DNA of 64,000 bases. Source: Molanna angustata. Taxonomy: Eukaryota; Arthropoda; Insecta; Trichoptera; Molannidae. This document shows positions 35,113 through 46,490 of this stretch, piece after piece. A model generated the notes under the pieces. The model searched no databases and was not told the DNA's origin. It worked only from the letters and a program-made list of their open reading frames with translations. Each line of letters opens with the position of its first letter. Position 1 is the first letter of the stretch. The stretch is taken from the NCBI GenBank assembly GCA_963576475.1, contig OY754977.1, positions 33,489,672 through 33,553,671 on the forward strand, given 5' to 3'. Made by a program: the position numbers and the translations under genes.

Positions 35113-35765
35113 TTATAAAAATTGTTAATGAAAATTTGATATGTACTACTACAATGTTCATATTTTTTGTACAAAATTAAATTGTCTAGTTGGGGTGTTT
35201 CGGCTTTTTTCGATATTTAAAAAAAAATGGAAATATAGGCAGTTAAACACATACATTTATCATAAAAAAAATTTTTTCTTAATAAAAAATGTTTGAGAAA
35301 CTGGAATGTTTTTGAAAAACCCAATTTGAGATTTTGTATTTGTCTATGTTCATACCAATTTTCAGTGTTCTTGCTTTTATGGTTTCTGAGATATATGGAG
35401 AAATGAAGTAAAAATTCAAAAGTTGATAACCCCTGACTGAAAAAAAATTCTAAATTCTGAGTATAAAAGTTTTGTAGGCCTATGACTATTTATATATTCT
35501 GAAATTTTGGGCTCTGTAAATTGAGTGGAAGTTATAAGGGGGGGATGGACACACAGATACACGAAATGTTCTACTCCGATTTCTGAGTAAATCCGTATAT
35601 AGAACATATATGCTGTGAATAAGCCTCTAAGTTGGTGTTTTTTGACTTCAAAGTTGGAAAAACCGTGAAAAATATAGACCCCGCATACAATCTCGCGTAT
35701 CCTGGCTTGAAACATTGTCGATATGTTAAGAGAACAAAGTTCTCTTGAACAAATGGACAGTTGGA
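35113..35765 (-). mobile_element. Helitron-like copy A, 5' part
   Basis: It continues copy A from TTATAAAAATTG to GGACAGTTGG. The GT-rich core is nearly lost (ACACACAGATACACG). It ends before a T on the element strand. Confidence 0.92.
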
Positions 35766-36242
35766 ATATTTGTGCGCAATTTTTGAGACCCCTTTCGCTA
35801 GGATATGTTAAAAAATAAAATTGTCCATACATGGACGGCCCAGCCTAATACTGTCGAAAGTACCATTTATCTTCAAATTGTAGGTAAGTCCTCCAATGGT
35901 CGAATTATATAAAAAAAGACTTAGGTATGTTCCTCCTTTTCATAAGAAGATATTGTGTTTTCAATAACCAGTATTTTTCTATTCAAATTCCTCTCATAAT
36001 CAAGACCCCCTTTATATACCAAATTCAACTTATTGTGTTTAACAATATTAATAAGAATTGAGAAGGTATTTTTATAATACATATTAAATCAATAAACTAA
36101 TATATTAATATTGCTATTCTTATGTACTAAAAACGGAAGGACAAGTTCCTGCAGTTGATTTTCAGCATGACTTCTTTGTTTAAACACTACAAATTCTACC
36201 TACATAGGTATTTCTTATAATTATATATATCAACCAAAGAAT
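35766..36242. other. AT-rich spacer, nothing recognised
   Basis: No supported feature. Confidence 0.5.
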
Positions 36243-36370
36243 TAATCCAGTGGTCGCGAGTTCGAATCCTGCCACGACCGATATAGCACAAGCATATGTT
36301 AATTTAGAGAATGTATGCGGATGTACATGTACTTGTCACTAGGACATATTCACTCTTCAAAAAAAAATGT
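36243..36370 (+). mobile_element. tRNA-derived SINE (family 1), lacking its head
   Basis: CCAGTGGTCGCGAGTTCGAA, TCCTGCCACGACCGAT and a body ending GACATATTCA plus poly-A match the complement of 1011-1150. The A-box part is missing. Confidence 0.75.
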
Positions 36371-36769
36371 GGTGGTTATCATTTGATTTTCTTTATCATT
36401 AGTCAGTGTGGCCAGCAGTGTCAAGAATATCATTTTATTTTAAGACTTCTACACGTGGTCGAATTAACCTAACTTCAGAGTTTAGTAAACACGTGTTTCT
36501 TCGCTCTTTTACAATTTCTTGTACCAAAATAAATAATTCTTAATTTTGTTTTTAACTAAAAACTACGGTTTGTTTGATTATGACTATTAAAGGATCCTAA
36601 CATTTATATTTATTTTTAATTTATCACACAAATTTGATCAATAAGTCCCAATACAAAACAAAAAGTTAATCGTCATAATATTGTTACACCAAGTAGACCT
36701 TCGTGGCTTAGCATACCTATTGATTCGACTTTCGGTGGAGACACAATTAACACATTTTAATTGTTTGCT
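36371..36769. other. AT-rich spacer, nothing recognised
   Basis: No supported feature. Confidence 0.5.
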
Positions 36770-37005
36770 TTCATGCCCTTGTATACCCTGGGCATACGGA
36801 TGTACACAAAAATGCACACTAAATTACTTTCTAATGTATGAAACACGAAACAAATATTGTAGATCATCAAATCTGTGATATACCATTTTTTTTAATAGCT
36901 ATTTTAAAATTTATTTTAAATAAAGAATGGTAATTAAAATATTAAAAAAAACTCAGCCGGTAGATTTTCATATTCTCTTTCGATTGAAGTAAAAACCTAT
37001 GGACG
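36770..37005 (-). repeat. Dispersed repeat, inverted copy of 8085-8351
   Basis: CTTGTATACCCTGGGCATACG, AAAATGCACACTAAATT and TCATATTCTCTTTCGATTG are the complement of the 8.1-8.35 kb copy. Confidence 0.75.
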
Positions 37006-37109
37006 AGGTGGCGTTTAAATAGTCCACTGTACGTGGGTATGGAGCTTAATTGCCCCATAAAAATATGGTATGGGCAAGTCAACTTAAAATCGAGATCTGA
37101 TATTTCACT

Positions 37110-37235
37110 CGTGAATATATAGACACTTACTTGAGGCGTATCTGTCTGTCTTCACAGGAACAGCGTCGAGGTCCAACATGCTTGCCCAGAGGTGTCCTGT
37201 CACTGTAGTTGTATAACAGGATCACATCATGTATG
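37110..37235 (+). other. Exon-like patch with acceptor-like tract
   Basis: TCTGTCTGTCTTCACAG|GAAC (about 37158) looks like a splice acceptor and is followed by GC-richer sequence with a short open frame. No recognisable protein. It could be a host exon or the start of the adjoining LINE. Confidence 0.2.
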
Positions 37236-37316
37236 TAGTGTTTATTCACATATTACATCATAAAACGTATATAAGCAAAAAGCAAACAACAAAAAAATCC
37301 CGGCAGATCAGTTCTA

Positions 37317-37414
37317 TACCATACTGGTCTATACTGGTATATACTATACTGGTCTACCATACTGGTCTATACTGGTATATACTATACTGGTCTATATACT
37401 ATACTGGTCTACCA
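37317..37414. repeat. 12-bp-like repeats in LINE 5' region
   Basis: TATACTGGTCTA/TATACTGGTATA units are repeated, with longer duplicated blocks. They may be promoter-type repeats of the LINE, or flank. Confidence 0.7.
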
Positions 37415-37871
37415 AGCCACTGCATTTATGGTCCCCTAAAATGGCTCGCCATGTTCGGGGTTCTTTGCTTTGGTGCCCAGGCGGGCACTTGTGCTGGAGT
37501 TGATCGGCGGCCTATCTTGATGATGTCATCCCGGCCGCTGCGCGGCGGGTCTGGTTGGAGGTGTGAGCCGAGGGAGATCTGTGTGAAACGGTTCGTCGCT
37601 GGCCGGCCGCCGAATAGTACAGGGGCCCGACCTAAGCTAACGACTACGGGTTGGCTGCCCTATCAGTCGGCGCATAATCTCGCTGCAATTGTTGTGCCGG
37701 ATCGTGACCGGACGAGGTCCCAGCAGTTGTATGCGGGGGGCACCAGGCGTCCTCCACGGCCATACCCTCCCTCCTTCAACCTAGCAGCGCAGCTGCCGGA
37801 ACAAATGTCCTTGAAAAGGACTTCTGATCTCCTCGTTTCACAATGCCACCCCCCCCCCCCACAAAACCTTC

Positions 37872-38942
37872 ATGACAGATAAACCCAATAATAATGTTTA
37901 TACAGCGACAACCAAGACTGCATACCCTCGCACCATTTGTGAACTGTTGGTAGACTTCGCTAACATCAGAGGTATCCACAGTAATTTAAATTCTGTTCAC
38001 CATCACTTGCAATCTCAAAAACCACACCTGCTCTTTCTCACGGAAACACAAATTCAAGATCCACCCGACTCAAGTTACCTCAACTGCCCAGGGTACATAC
38101 TCGAAAGCATGTTTGTGCCCAAAGGAGGCTTGTGCCTCTACAGCCGCGAAGACATCAACTGTGTCAGATTGAAGGAGTTCGAGAACCCCGCCTTCAATGT
38201 TATGTGGGTCCGTTTAAAATCTAACAAATTCATAAAAATTTATGCTTGTATCTACCGATCTCCAAATATGAGTGATTATGATTCTTCCGAGCTTTTCAAA
38301 TACTTAGGAGAAACCATTGACAGTCTTCTGTCTCGCTACCCGTCGGCAGAATTTGCGGTTCTCGGCGATTTCAATGTCCATCACTCCGATTGGCTGAAAT
38401 CGGGAACTACCGATTCGGCTGGCCGCATGACGGAATCCTTTGCTTTGTGTCATAACCTGGAGCAACTTGTTCAAGAGCCAACTCGCATCCCTGATGTCTC
38501 TGGGCATCGTTCCAATCTGCTTGATCTTTTTATGACTACCTCGCCAACGGGATACACACTGAAAGTCACAGCCCCACTGGGCTCTTCAGACCATTGCCTT
38601 GTGCAAACGGCCATCCACTTCATCCCGGACCTTCCACCCGAAAAACCTAAAAGGAAAATTTGGCAATACAAGTCAGCAGATTGGAATGCACTGCGAATAC
38701 ACTTTCGCGACTTTCCTTGGAATGAAGTCTGTTTTAGAACCAAAGACCCTTCTATCTGTGCGCGTGAGGTAGGGGATGTCATCACTTCTGCTATGGATGG
38801 CTATATTCCCTCCTCCCTCAAAACCTGCGGACCAGGCACAAAACCTTGGTTTGATTCCAAATGCCGAGAAGCAGTCACGCGTAAAAATCTGGCTTTCAAA
38901 AACTTCAATCCCCGTCAAACAAGAAAGCATACAACAAGATGA
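37872..38942 (+). pseudogene. LINE AP-endonuclease domain plus start of RT linker
   Basis: 356 codons. Endonuclease landmarks occur in order: FANIRGIHSN near the start, LLFLTETQI (catalytic Glu), CIYRSPN, AVLGDFNVHHSDW (Asp/Asn of GDFN), LLDLFMT and GSSDHCLV (catalytic Asp-His). The nicking domain therefore looks intact. The frame then closes at TGA 38940, while the natural continuation (KKAYNKMTKDCKK) is in the neighbouring frame from about 38921. It overlaps the end of an upstream open frame (37229-37882) that looks like 5' UTR read-through. Confidence 0.88.
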
Positions 38943-39645
38943 CAAAGGATTGTAAAAAAACCATTAATCAGGCTAAAAAACTCCATGACCAACATATAAG
39001 TCAAAAACTCTCCTCATGCCCTAACGGTAGCCGAAGATTCTGGTCATTGTCAACCTCCATAGGTCAGAACTTTTGCACATCTTCATTTCCACCTTTAACG
39101 AACCATGACGGATCCATTGCTAACTCTGCCACCGACAAAGCTAATCTTCTCGGTAAATTATTTGCAGATAACTCAACCCTTGACGACGGAGGAAAAACTC
39201 CTCAACCAGTTCCACATTGTGGTTTTAAAATGAACGAAGTAAGGATTAACTTCTCTGAGGTTTTACTCGCCATCCGAGGGTTGGATGTTAACAAAGCTAA
39301 TGGACCAGATGGAATTCCCGTTCTTGTGTTAAAAAAATGCTCCGCCGAACTAGCCCCAGTTCTCACTAAACTCTTCAAACTCTCGTTTAAAACTGGTATT
39401 GTCCCATGTGACTGGAAAAAAGCGGTCATCCACCCAATTCCCAAAAAAGGTGATCGCTCCAACCCATCTAACTACCGACCCATCGCTATTACTTCTGTAC
39501 TCTCCAAAATAATGGAAAGGGTACTAAACACCAAGTTGATCACATACCTCGAAGCAAACAAAATTTTAAGCGACCGCCAATATGGATTTCGTGGAAATCG
39601 ATCTTGTGGCGATCTACTCGCGTATGTGACATCCGTTTGGGGTCT
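38921..39645 (+). pseudogene. LINE reverse transcriptase, finger part
   Basis: It reads NKANGPDGIPVLVLKKC, then VIHPIPKKGDRSNPSNYRPI, AITSVLSKIMERV, and RQYGFRGNRSCGDLL. These are the RT fingers up to the segment before motif A. After TSVW the sequence jumps straight to KLPSYGLP (in another frame), so motif A is missing. Confidence 0.85.
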
Positions 39646-40270
39646 TAATGAAACTCCCTTCTTATGGACTACCCCAGTCTCTGTGTACTTGGATTGCGAA
39701 TTTTTTAAAAGATCGCGAAGTCATAACTGTAGTGGACGGTTGCTCTTCTTCTCCCCATTCCATTAATGCGGGAGTCCCTCAAGGGTCCATTCTATCTCCA
39801 ACCCTATTCCTCCTACATATCAATGACTTGCTCTTACGCGCCCCCATCCACTGTTACGCTGATGACAACACAGTCCATGACAATTTCTCTTTTGACAAAC
39901 CTCCTAAACAGAGTGAAATATCAGAAGCCCGGAAAGACCTTCATCAAAAAATAAATAGCTACCTCCACTCAATCAATACCTGGGGTGAAAGTAATCTTGT
40001 TTCATTTAACGTCTCAAAAACCCAAGCCTGTCTAATTTCTGCGAAGAGAAACCCCAATGAATTGCAAGTGTCTTTCAACGGAAGCACCCTACCTAACAGC
40101 AGCTCTATCGACCTGCTTGGAGTATCTATAACGAACCAATTACACTACAAGGGCTCCATCGAAGCTAAGGTGAAACTCGCCTCCAAAAAATTGAGCGTAC
40201 TATATAGAGCGCGCAGATATTTTACTAAGACCCAGATCTGTATACTCTACAAAGCAAATACGCCCAATTA
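39646..40270 (+). pseudogene. LINE reverse transcriptase, palm part
   Basis: It reads KLPSYGLPQSLCTWIANFL, then INAGVPQGSILSPTLFL (motif B), HCYADDNTVH (motif C) and FNVSKTQACLI. The thumb then follows with SIDLLGVSI. It ends at TYNANTPNY-type nonsense after an extra A near 40253. Its natural continuation, RPIIEYGSHLWSGAP, is in the next frame. Confidence 0.85.
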
Positions 40271-40716
40271 TTGAATATGGCAGTCACCTCTGGAGTGGCG
40301 CCCCCCAACACCTACTGAATACCCTCGACGCTGTCCAAAGGCGTGCTATACGTCTGATTGATGATCCATCACTGACTGATGGATTGCAATCACTAGAACA
40401 CAGACGCAGAGTCGGTATTTTAAGTTTATTCTATAGATACTACCACGGGAATTGCTCAGAAGAACTTGCATCTTTGGTCCCTCCTCCACCCACTCGCAAC
40501 AGAGTCACTCGCTTCACTCAATCGCAGCATCCATTCACAGTGGACCTTCAACATATACGAACAAGTCGCTTCTCGAACTCCTTTATTAACACAGCAGCCC
40601 GACTGTGGAACGATCTTCCGAATTCTGTGTTTCCACCTTCGTACAACCCGGGTCTTTTTAAAATCCGAATTAATAAACTCTTTTCTAGATTGCAAACCCC
40701 TCCCAACGCTACGTAG
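40255..40716 (+). pseudogene. LINE ORF2 C-terminal domain
   Basis: It reads PIIEYGSHLWSGAPPQHLL, then LDAVQRRAIRLIDDP, EHRRRVGILSLFYRYYHG, TAARLWNDLPNSVFP and FKIRINKLF, ending at TAG 40714. This is the standard C-terminal order of Jockey-type ORF2. Confidence 0.85.
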
Positions 40717-40801
40717 TGCGCTTCTTCGGAAGAGTAAAATGGACCCAAATCCTAATAGCTGGCGTCCCCTACGTAGACATGTTAAAAAAAAAAAAAAAAA
40801 A

Positions 40802-41929
40802 TACCGGTGGATTTCAAAATCTTGACAGCAGAAAAAATAAATCACATATGAGTGTCCATCCATTCCCCAGATAGCAGACCTCGATTATTTAGTCGACTTG
40901 TTAATTATAAAAAAAAGATTAAAAAAAACTAAAAATAAAATGATATTTTTTACTGTCCAACAAATATAGTTCACAGGCTTTGTATTTTTTTAGTTACTTA
41001 CAATAAAAAAATAAAAAGGGTTTTATTAAAACTAAATTTACAAGAAAATTATTCAACTAATTCAATTTAAAAAAAACTTACTTATGCAATAGTATAGATA
41101 TTTATTTATTTATTTTATTCCTTCAACGTCTATTTGAAGGGCTTTTACAAAACATACAAAGCACATGTGCAGCGTACAGTAACAATATAAAACAACATAC
41201 CTATAACTAATAAGAATATAAAAAAAACATAAATAATATTTAAAAGTAAAAATATAGAAAATAAAAGATATCAGTAAAAATAAAGAAGGGATATATAATA
41301 TCAACTATATAAAACAGATATGTAGAAATAGACATAACTTTTGAAGGTTGTGGGAAAAAGGTTTTCAAAAATTACTATTTATCCTATTATAATATCTTAA
41401 CAAAACCTTTAGAAGGAGTTCTTTCAGTTTAGAAATTGTACATTAAAATCATTGATACAATAATTTAATTTCGTCTTGACTATACATACACGTTGATTCA
41501 TTAAACAATTTATGTCAACACTTACGTTCATAATAATATGCTTATAATGTTTGTAAATAAATTGGTTTTTTTTTTCATTTCAATGCGACTTGAAGAGATA
41601 TGTAATTTCTGATAAGAGCCACATGTATCACATGTTCATCAGTCAACTGTATTTTTATCAACTGCACGACCTTGTTTAATATTTACGAGTATTTTTATTT
41701 GTTTGTGGATTTTTTACAGCGTTATAAACACGCGTATATGTCATTTCATTAGCTGAGCAGAGAGTCCACAACTACGGTATATTTTGAATACATAATTATT
41801 ACTTTCTTTGAGTCAGTACATATATAATATACTATCACGGCATAACCAGCGACAGGTAAGTCAATTGTATTAATATTATTGATTCTCCTGCTCTCTTAAA
41901 TTATATATCTTTCAACATCCCTACCTACA
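40802..41929. other. AT-rich spacer with a LINE-UTR-like patch
   Basis: 41100-41340 starts TTTATTTATTTATTTTATTCC and continues with AAGGGCTTTTACAAAACATAC, like the 59640-59740 segment (CGCCTTTTACAAGAACATAC). This is probably a minus-strand LINE 3' end. The rest is unrecognised. Confidence 0.4.
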
Positions 41930-42296
41930 CCTGTAGACACTAGACACACTCCTCTTTTCCGTCTTACCACTCAACACACCAACTATGCTCAACATGCAAC
42001 AATGTACAGAATCTGTAATACATACAATAGGCGTTTCCAAGAGATCAACATATTCTTACTAAGTGCCCTTACATTTAAAAAATATGTCAAACTTAAAATT
42101 TCATCCTCATAATCAAATTTAACACGTAATATACTGACACATTTATATATACAATTTCATAATATGTAACCATTCCTAATGTATCTTAATATACTACAAT
42201 AACTTCAGCGACAACCTGTAATTGGCTTTATTATTAATCAAATCATCTTTTTTTATATAATTTATTATATGCTGTATGTTGTCCTCTAAATAAATA
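41930..42296 (+). mobile_element. CR1/Jockey LINE C-terminal and 3' UTR fragment
   Basis: It reads HATMYRICNTYNRRFQEINI with FKKYVKLKI after it, matching NPLYRMCRIYNSHSNSNIVD with VFKKRML in the 23.5-kb copy. A 3' UTR follows and ends AAATAAATAAAAG. Helitron-like sequence starts immediately afterwards. Confidence 0.65.
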
Positions 42297-42537
42297 AAAG
42301 AGAATTTATTTCTCTTAAGATATTGACGTAGTTTCAAGCCAAGATCCGCGAGATTTTATTTGGCCTGGTCTACGAGGTATTTTTCTACTAGGTTATCAAC
42401 ATTTGAAATTTTATTTTATTTTTCCAAATATCTCAAAAAACCACGAAAGCCAGAATACTGAAAATTTGTATAAATATAGAAAAATCCAATATTTAAACAC
42501 GTTTTTATGAAGAAGTTTCAGGATTTCTCAAACTGTA
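42297..42537 (+). mobile_element. Helitron-like fragment, no termini
   Basis: AGAGAATTTATTTCTCTTAAG to AGGATTTCTCAAACTGTAGG, collinear with the 5' half of full copies but with the microsatellite core deleted. Confidence 0.75.
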
Positions 42538-42615
42538 GGGACGGGAGGTACTGAAGGGACGGCAGTTACTGAAGGGACCAGAGGTACTGAAGGGACGGGA
42601 GGTACTGAAGGGAAG
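42537..42615 (+). repeat. 18-bp array reading GTEGTx, four units
   Basis: The unit is GGTACTGAAGGGACGGGA. In frame it gives Gly-Thr-Glu-Gly-Thr-Gly and ends KKL stop. The same peptide repeat is encoded by the larger array at 55500-55990 on the other strand. Confidence 0.9.
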
Positions 42616-42924
42616 AAATTATGATAAAAAATTCAATTTCTTTTAATAACCGATTGTATTTTGGTACGTGAAATTATTTTGAATTCACATGGAAATTACT
42701 TGTTACTTATTTTTTTAGTATATAATTTTATTTTTATTTTCTTCGTGTAATTTGGTGTAATTTATGACATGACGAGGAGAGCCATTTTCCTTCTTTTTTT
42801 AATTTAATGGCGTTATTTAGTCCTCCTCAAGGACTCTTTATTATGAATTCTCGTTTCCTTTTATAGTCACCTCTGCTATACATAAATCTTGACATAATAT
42901 TATTTCATTACACTAATCAGTTCC

Positions 42925-43195
42925 TTCTTCTTCTTTCCCCTTAGCGCTTTTGTCTCGTTTCTATCGGGGTACGCTTTGACCATGATCCTGGAATTGGCGA
43001 GTCTGGTTATTAGTTGTTACATTGAAGCGACTGCCATCTGACCTTCGTAACCCTTAGAAAGGGGAACCAGACAAATTGGATCATGGCTACATATAGCTAG
43101 TGATATAAATTCGCACATAGATTTTTTAAAAATCCAGAGGTGCGTGCCCCGCCCGGATTCGAACCGTCGACCTCAAGCATGTGATAATCAGTTCC
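42925..43195 (-). mobile_element. tRNA-derived SINE, family 4
   Basis: The minus-strand B-box is GGTTCGAATCCGGGC, preceded by a head with CATGCTTGAGGTCGACG. The body holds GGGTTACGAAGGTCAGATGG and CGTACCCCGATAG, blocks resembling SINE/LINE tails widespread in Lepidoptera. The 3' end is GAAGAAGAAGGAA. Confidence 0.6.
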
Positions 43196-43544
43196 ATTAA
43201 CAAATATATTTCATTTTAATATAATAAAGTTTTTGTGTACATGGCGACTTTCCAGTTTGACCTTCGTACGGCCCCAATAACGAATTCAATGAAATATGTA
43301 TCCTTACTCTTGATTTTCAAATTCGATCCTAATTTTCGCTTAGAACCTAATTTTATAATGGAGAATAAGTAGGTAGGTATTTTTAAAAGTTATAGTAATT
43401 TAAATTTTCGCAGGCGACAGGTAGGTAATTTCTAAACAAACCTTCGAAATTGGAATCGGATTTGAGTGCCAAGAGTAAAGCTACAAGTTTTCTATAACGG
43501 GCGAAATGTTTTCCTTTAAAAAGAGAACTCCTGTTTAAAATAAA

Positions 43545-43800
43545 GGTCCGCAAGGTCGCATATCTAGGTCACATAATAAGGGGAGAAAAATACCACTTGA
43601 TTCAATAAATATTGAAGGGCAAGATAGAAAGAAGGTCTTCGACGGACTGGAATGAAGCAGATATCCTGGCTTTGTAATATTAGGGAATGGACTGTCTTCA
43701 GAACTGTGGAGCAGATATTCCGGGCAACACAGGACAAAGAGGGATTTACCAGAGTGATTGCCAACGTCGATGGTTCCTGACAGGGCGCCAGAAGAAGAAA
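43545..43800 (+). mobile_element. LINE ORF2 C-terminal relic
   Basis: It reads KVAYLGHIIRGEKYHLIQ. Frame-broken LKGKIERR, DWNEADIL and REGFTRVIANVDG-like pieces follow. YLGHIxRxEKYxLxQ, GKIEGKR and IAN are C-terminal landmarks of RTE-related LINEs. Several shifts. Confidence 0.7.
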
Positions 43801-44305
43801 AGATAGAGTTTTCAAATAAACTTCCTGGCATAGCAAGGATGGTTCGTTGTTAAATAGCGATGTCTTTAAACTAAAAATTGATTCCAGTTCTTGAGAAGTA
43901 TTCACTGTCAGAAAAATCTTTGTCGCATGTTGGGAATCAAGCCCTGGATCCCACCACAGAAGTTAAAGGATTTGTCACCACATACCGGTCTTTGGCACAT
44001 TATTGGCATATTTACAAAGTAAAAAATACGTTTTGTTTGATTAACTTCATGATGACTTAGTAGTTTTACAGTTTGATACATCAAAATTTAAACATCAGTA
44101 CAATGGACATTTTGCACTACCACTGCTTTCTACTGCTCAGTCCATTCTGATTACGCGATCAGTCCATCTCGTTCCACCTTAATATTACCGATTATCATAT
44201 TGGGTTATCTAAAATTTATGACACAAAAATTTTATAACTTTAAAAGAAAAATCAAATCTTTAAAATAACAATAAATTTTTATCTATTCCTTTTTCATATT
44301 CACTA
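43801..44305. other. Spacer, nothing recognised
   Basis: No supported feature. Confidence 0.5.
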
Positions 44306-44592
44306 TGTGTATATGTATGTGTGTGTATGTATGTATGTGTATGTGTGTGTATACGTGTGTATGTTTGTATGTGTATGTATATGTGTGTATGTATGTATAT
44401 GTATGTATGTGTGTGTATATGTATGTATGTGTGTGTATGTATATATGTATATGTGTGTATATATATGTATGTATGTGATAATGTGTATATGTGTGTACAT
44501 GTGTGTATAAGTATGCGTATATTATATGTGTGTATGTTGTATATGTGTATGTATGTATGTGTATGTGTATATGTGTATTTGTATAATATGTG
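44306..44592. repeat. (TGTA/TG)n compound microsatellite
   Basis: Irregular TGTATG/TGTGTA mixture for about 285 bases. The long MCVCMYV-type ORFs here are artefacts of it. Confidence 0.95.
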
Positions 44593-44910
44593 AATTTTTA
44601 TTTTTTTCTCCTTTTTGGATAAATTATGGTTTTTATTCTATATTCACTAAAAAAAACAAAAATAAACTTTAATCATCTGTATGTATTAGCTGTAAGTTGA
44701 ACTTGATTTACAATTTATTAAATGATTCTATTATTATAAGTAAAATGTATGTAATATGTAAAATTTAGATATGTTATTTGCTCCTGTCCCAAGCACAAGT
44801 TTTTAACTTTTTTGGGACAGTACCTATTGAAAAAAAAAATGTATTAATTTAAATATTTGTACTATGTGTATGTACATATTATGTTACTCAATAAAAAATA
44901 AAATAAATTG
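44593..44910 (+). mobile_element. Probable LINE 3' UTR
   Basis: CCTGTCCCAAGCACAAGTTTT, with an inverted GGGACAG after it, and a terminal TCAATAAAAAATAAAATAAAT look like a LINE 3' end. No coding part. Confidence 0.4.
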
Positions 44911-45139
44911 GGTTGTCGTACAGCTCGCTGTTGTATAGACGACGACAGCCATAATGATGTCTTAAACCGTTGGCTGTTCATGGAATTCTTCTCTCAAATG
45001 TATTCCACTAGGGCTTTCGTTAATTTTAAGGTTTCAGACTATTTCAGAGGCACATGTTAGGAATAGCTAGGAATCAACATTAACCTTAACTGTTTTTGGA
45101 TACCTACCAATCCATGTAACCTAACTTAACGTATGAATC

Positions 45140-45200
45140 ATTCCTGCACGCTCTCGGCTCGCTACAGTGGTGACCCGGACGTGATCCAGAGCGACGCTTC
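45140..45200 (+). other. LTR/primer-binding-site-like junction
   Basis: CTCGGCTCGCTACAGTGGTGACCCGGACGTG resembles the end of an LTR followed by the TGGTGACCCGGACGTG leader seen in insect Ty3/gypsy-type elements; here it stands alone. No gag, pol or second LTR is visible. Confidence 0.35.
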
Positions 45201-45568
45201 CTATCAGCTAGCCATATGACTAAATTCTTTTGTGACAACAATTCGACTTGATTTTGCCGCCACAAGTTTGTTGTTCTCTGAAAGAGAAACAGTATCAACA
45301 GATATAATAACTTGAAAATGTCACTTGAATGCGCAGAATGCAAATTTGTGTTTTTTACGAATGGTTGGTTAAGCTGTCGCCAAATAACTTGAACTTTTAG
45401 CTTGCACGTAAACCGACGAAGCAAAAAGGCACAAATTTGCGCTCTGTGCAACCGGAAGGTCGTCCAAGATGTTTGTGTGCAATTTGCGTTCTTCTATGAC
45501 AAAAATTCTCGTGTTATTTGCCGGAATCTATGTACGATATGTAAGTATATGTTATATAATATGATAAA

Positions 45569-45698
45569 TATATTCCACAACGAATTTATTTGTCTTACGA
45601 CGACCACTTCGGCTTAAAAGGCCATAATGAACTGGTTGATTATGGCATAGTAAGCCAAAACGGTCGTCGGAAGACAAATAAATTCGTTGTGGAATATA
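45569..45698. repeat. 130-bp hairpin-forming inverted repeat
   Basis: The arms of about 48 bp (ATTCCACAACGAATTTATTTG and its complement) are nearly perfect. The loop contains a secondary CCATAAT/ATTATGG stem. It may be a short MITE or a structured RNA. No ORF. Confidence 0.85.
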
Positions 45699-45734
45699 TA
45701 TGTGTTCATATTTATCATAATTATTATGGAATTT

Positions 45735-45840
45735 TACAAAGTAACAGCCCAAGAACAGGTTTAGCCTAGTGGGGCGTTTCTTACTTAACCTAAATATTTA
45801 CAAATGTTTGTGTATTAACAATAAGTAAATAAAAAAAAGT
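45735..45840 (+). mobile_element. LINE 3' UTR end
   Basis: AACAGCCCAAGAACAGGTTTAG, CCTAGTGGGGCGTTTCTTAC and a terminal AAGTAAATAAAAAA match 49848-49930 (AACAGCCCCAAAAGATGTTTAG, GGGCGTTACTTAC) and, less well, 50955-51090. Confidence 0.6.
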
Positions 45841-46351
45841 TTGGAAGCCGTGTTAATCGACAGATTGAAAACTGCTGATATATGTTATATAATAAGCGAA
45901 TGTATTTACAGATGTTCTTCAGATCGACTTTTTAAATAATCAACTAAATTCTTAGCGTGGATAGCTTCAACCCTCATTTTTCCGTTTTACTTAAACATTC
46001 TGAATTATTCACAATGCCAACACTAGTTTGTTCTTTATGAAAAAAATCTATATTTCTTCTTTTCTCTAACCTCTCTTCCTCCTCCCTGTTTCTTTCTTCT
46101 TTTATTTCCCAACGAAATGATTTTATCGAACGTGCCGATATCTTTTACTACTTTCTCTGTCCGGAATTCCAATTGTTTCTTTAATAATCGCGCGGGAAAA
46201 TTGAATTAGTCTTCCTTAACCCTTTTCCTGTCCTGCACGCACACAGCTTACGCATAGTCATGCCAACATAGGGTTGTCAACTACCTACTATTTATTTTTT
46301 ATAATATGTCCCTCTCGGTATTTGAAGTATCACTATTACACACAAGTATTA
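45841..46351. other. Spacer, nothing recognised
   Basis: AT-rich with a TTCTTC-rich patch around 46055-46100. No gene. Confidence 0.5.
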
Positions 46352-46490
46352 GATAGGTAGAGCGGTTAGAGTGCGACCGATTTCGCTCACCTATATCACA
46401 AGCTCTACTTTTTATTGCCCATCTATCACGGTTTATACTAAGGTCGAATACTGCCACGACCGATTTCGTTCACCTATAATAATTATTATA
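46352..46490 (+). mobile_element. Degraded SINE family 1 pieces
   Basis: GGTAGAGCGGTTAGAGTGCG (A-box side), then GGTCGAATACTGCCACGACCG with TTTCGTTCACCTATA, correspond to the two halves of the 1.0-kb SINE head, separated and mutated. Confidence 0.55.

Larger units (their letters stand above)
37230..40801 (+). mobile_element. Jockey-superfamily LINE, nearly full length, inactive
   Basis: Order: 5' repeats of an ATACTGGTCTAT-like unit (37317-37414), a GC-rich 5' region (37430-37870), AP-endonuclease, RT, C-terminal domain, short 3' UTR and poly-A (about 40784-40800). Base composition is clearly GC-richer than its surroundings. Three coding breaks are visible: a frameshift near 38915-38925, a deletion plus frameshift near 39640 that removes RT motif A with its catalytic Asp, and a one-base insertion near 40253. 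It may belong to the Daphne/Jockey group. The exact 5' end and target duplication were not found. Confidence 0.85.

Noticed and set aside
37229..37882. 217-residue ORF before the LINE endonuclease as ORF1/gag
   Set aside because: It has no CCHC knuckles or other gag features and starts within simple repeats. It ends by overlapping the endonuclease start. It is more likely 5' UTR read-through.
44303..44593. Cys/Val/Tyr-rich ORFs
   Set aside because: Microsatellite translation.
45140..45200. Complete LTR retrotransposon
   Set aside because: Only one LTR/primer-site-like junction is visible. No gag/pol or partner LTR, so it is recorded only as a weak junction.
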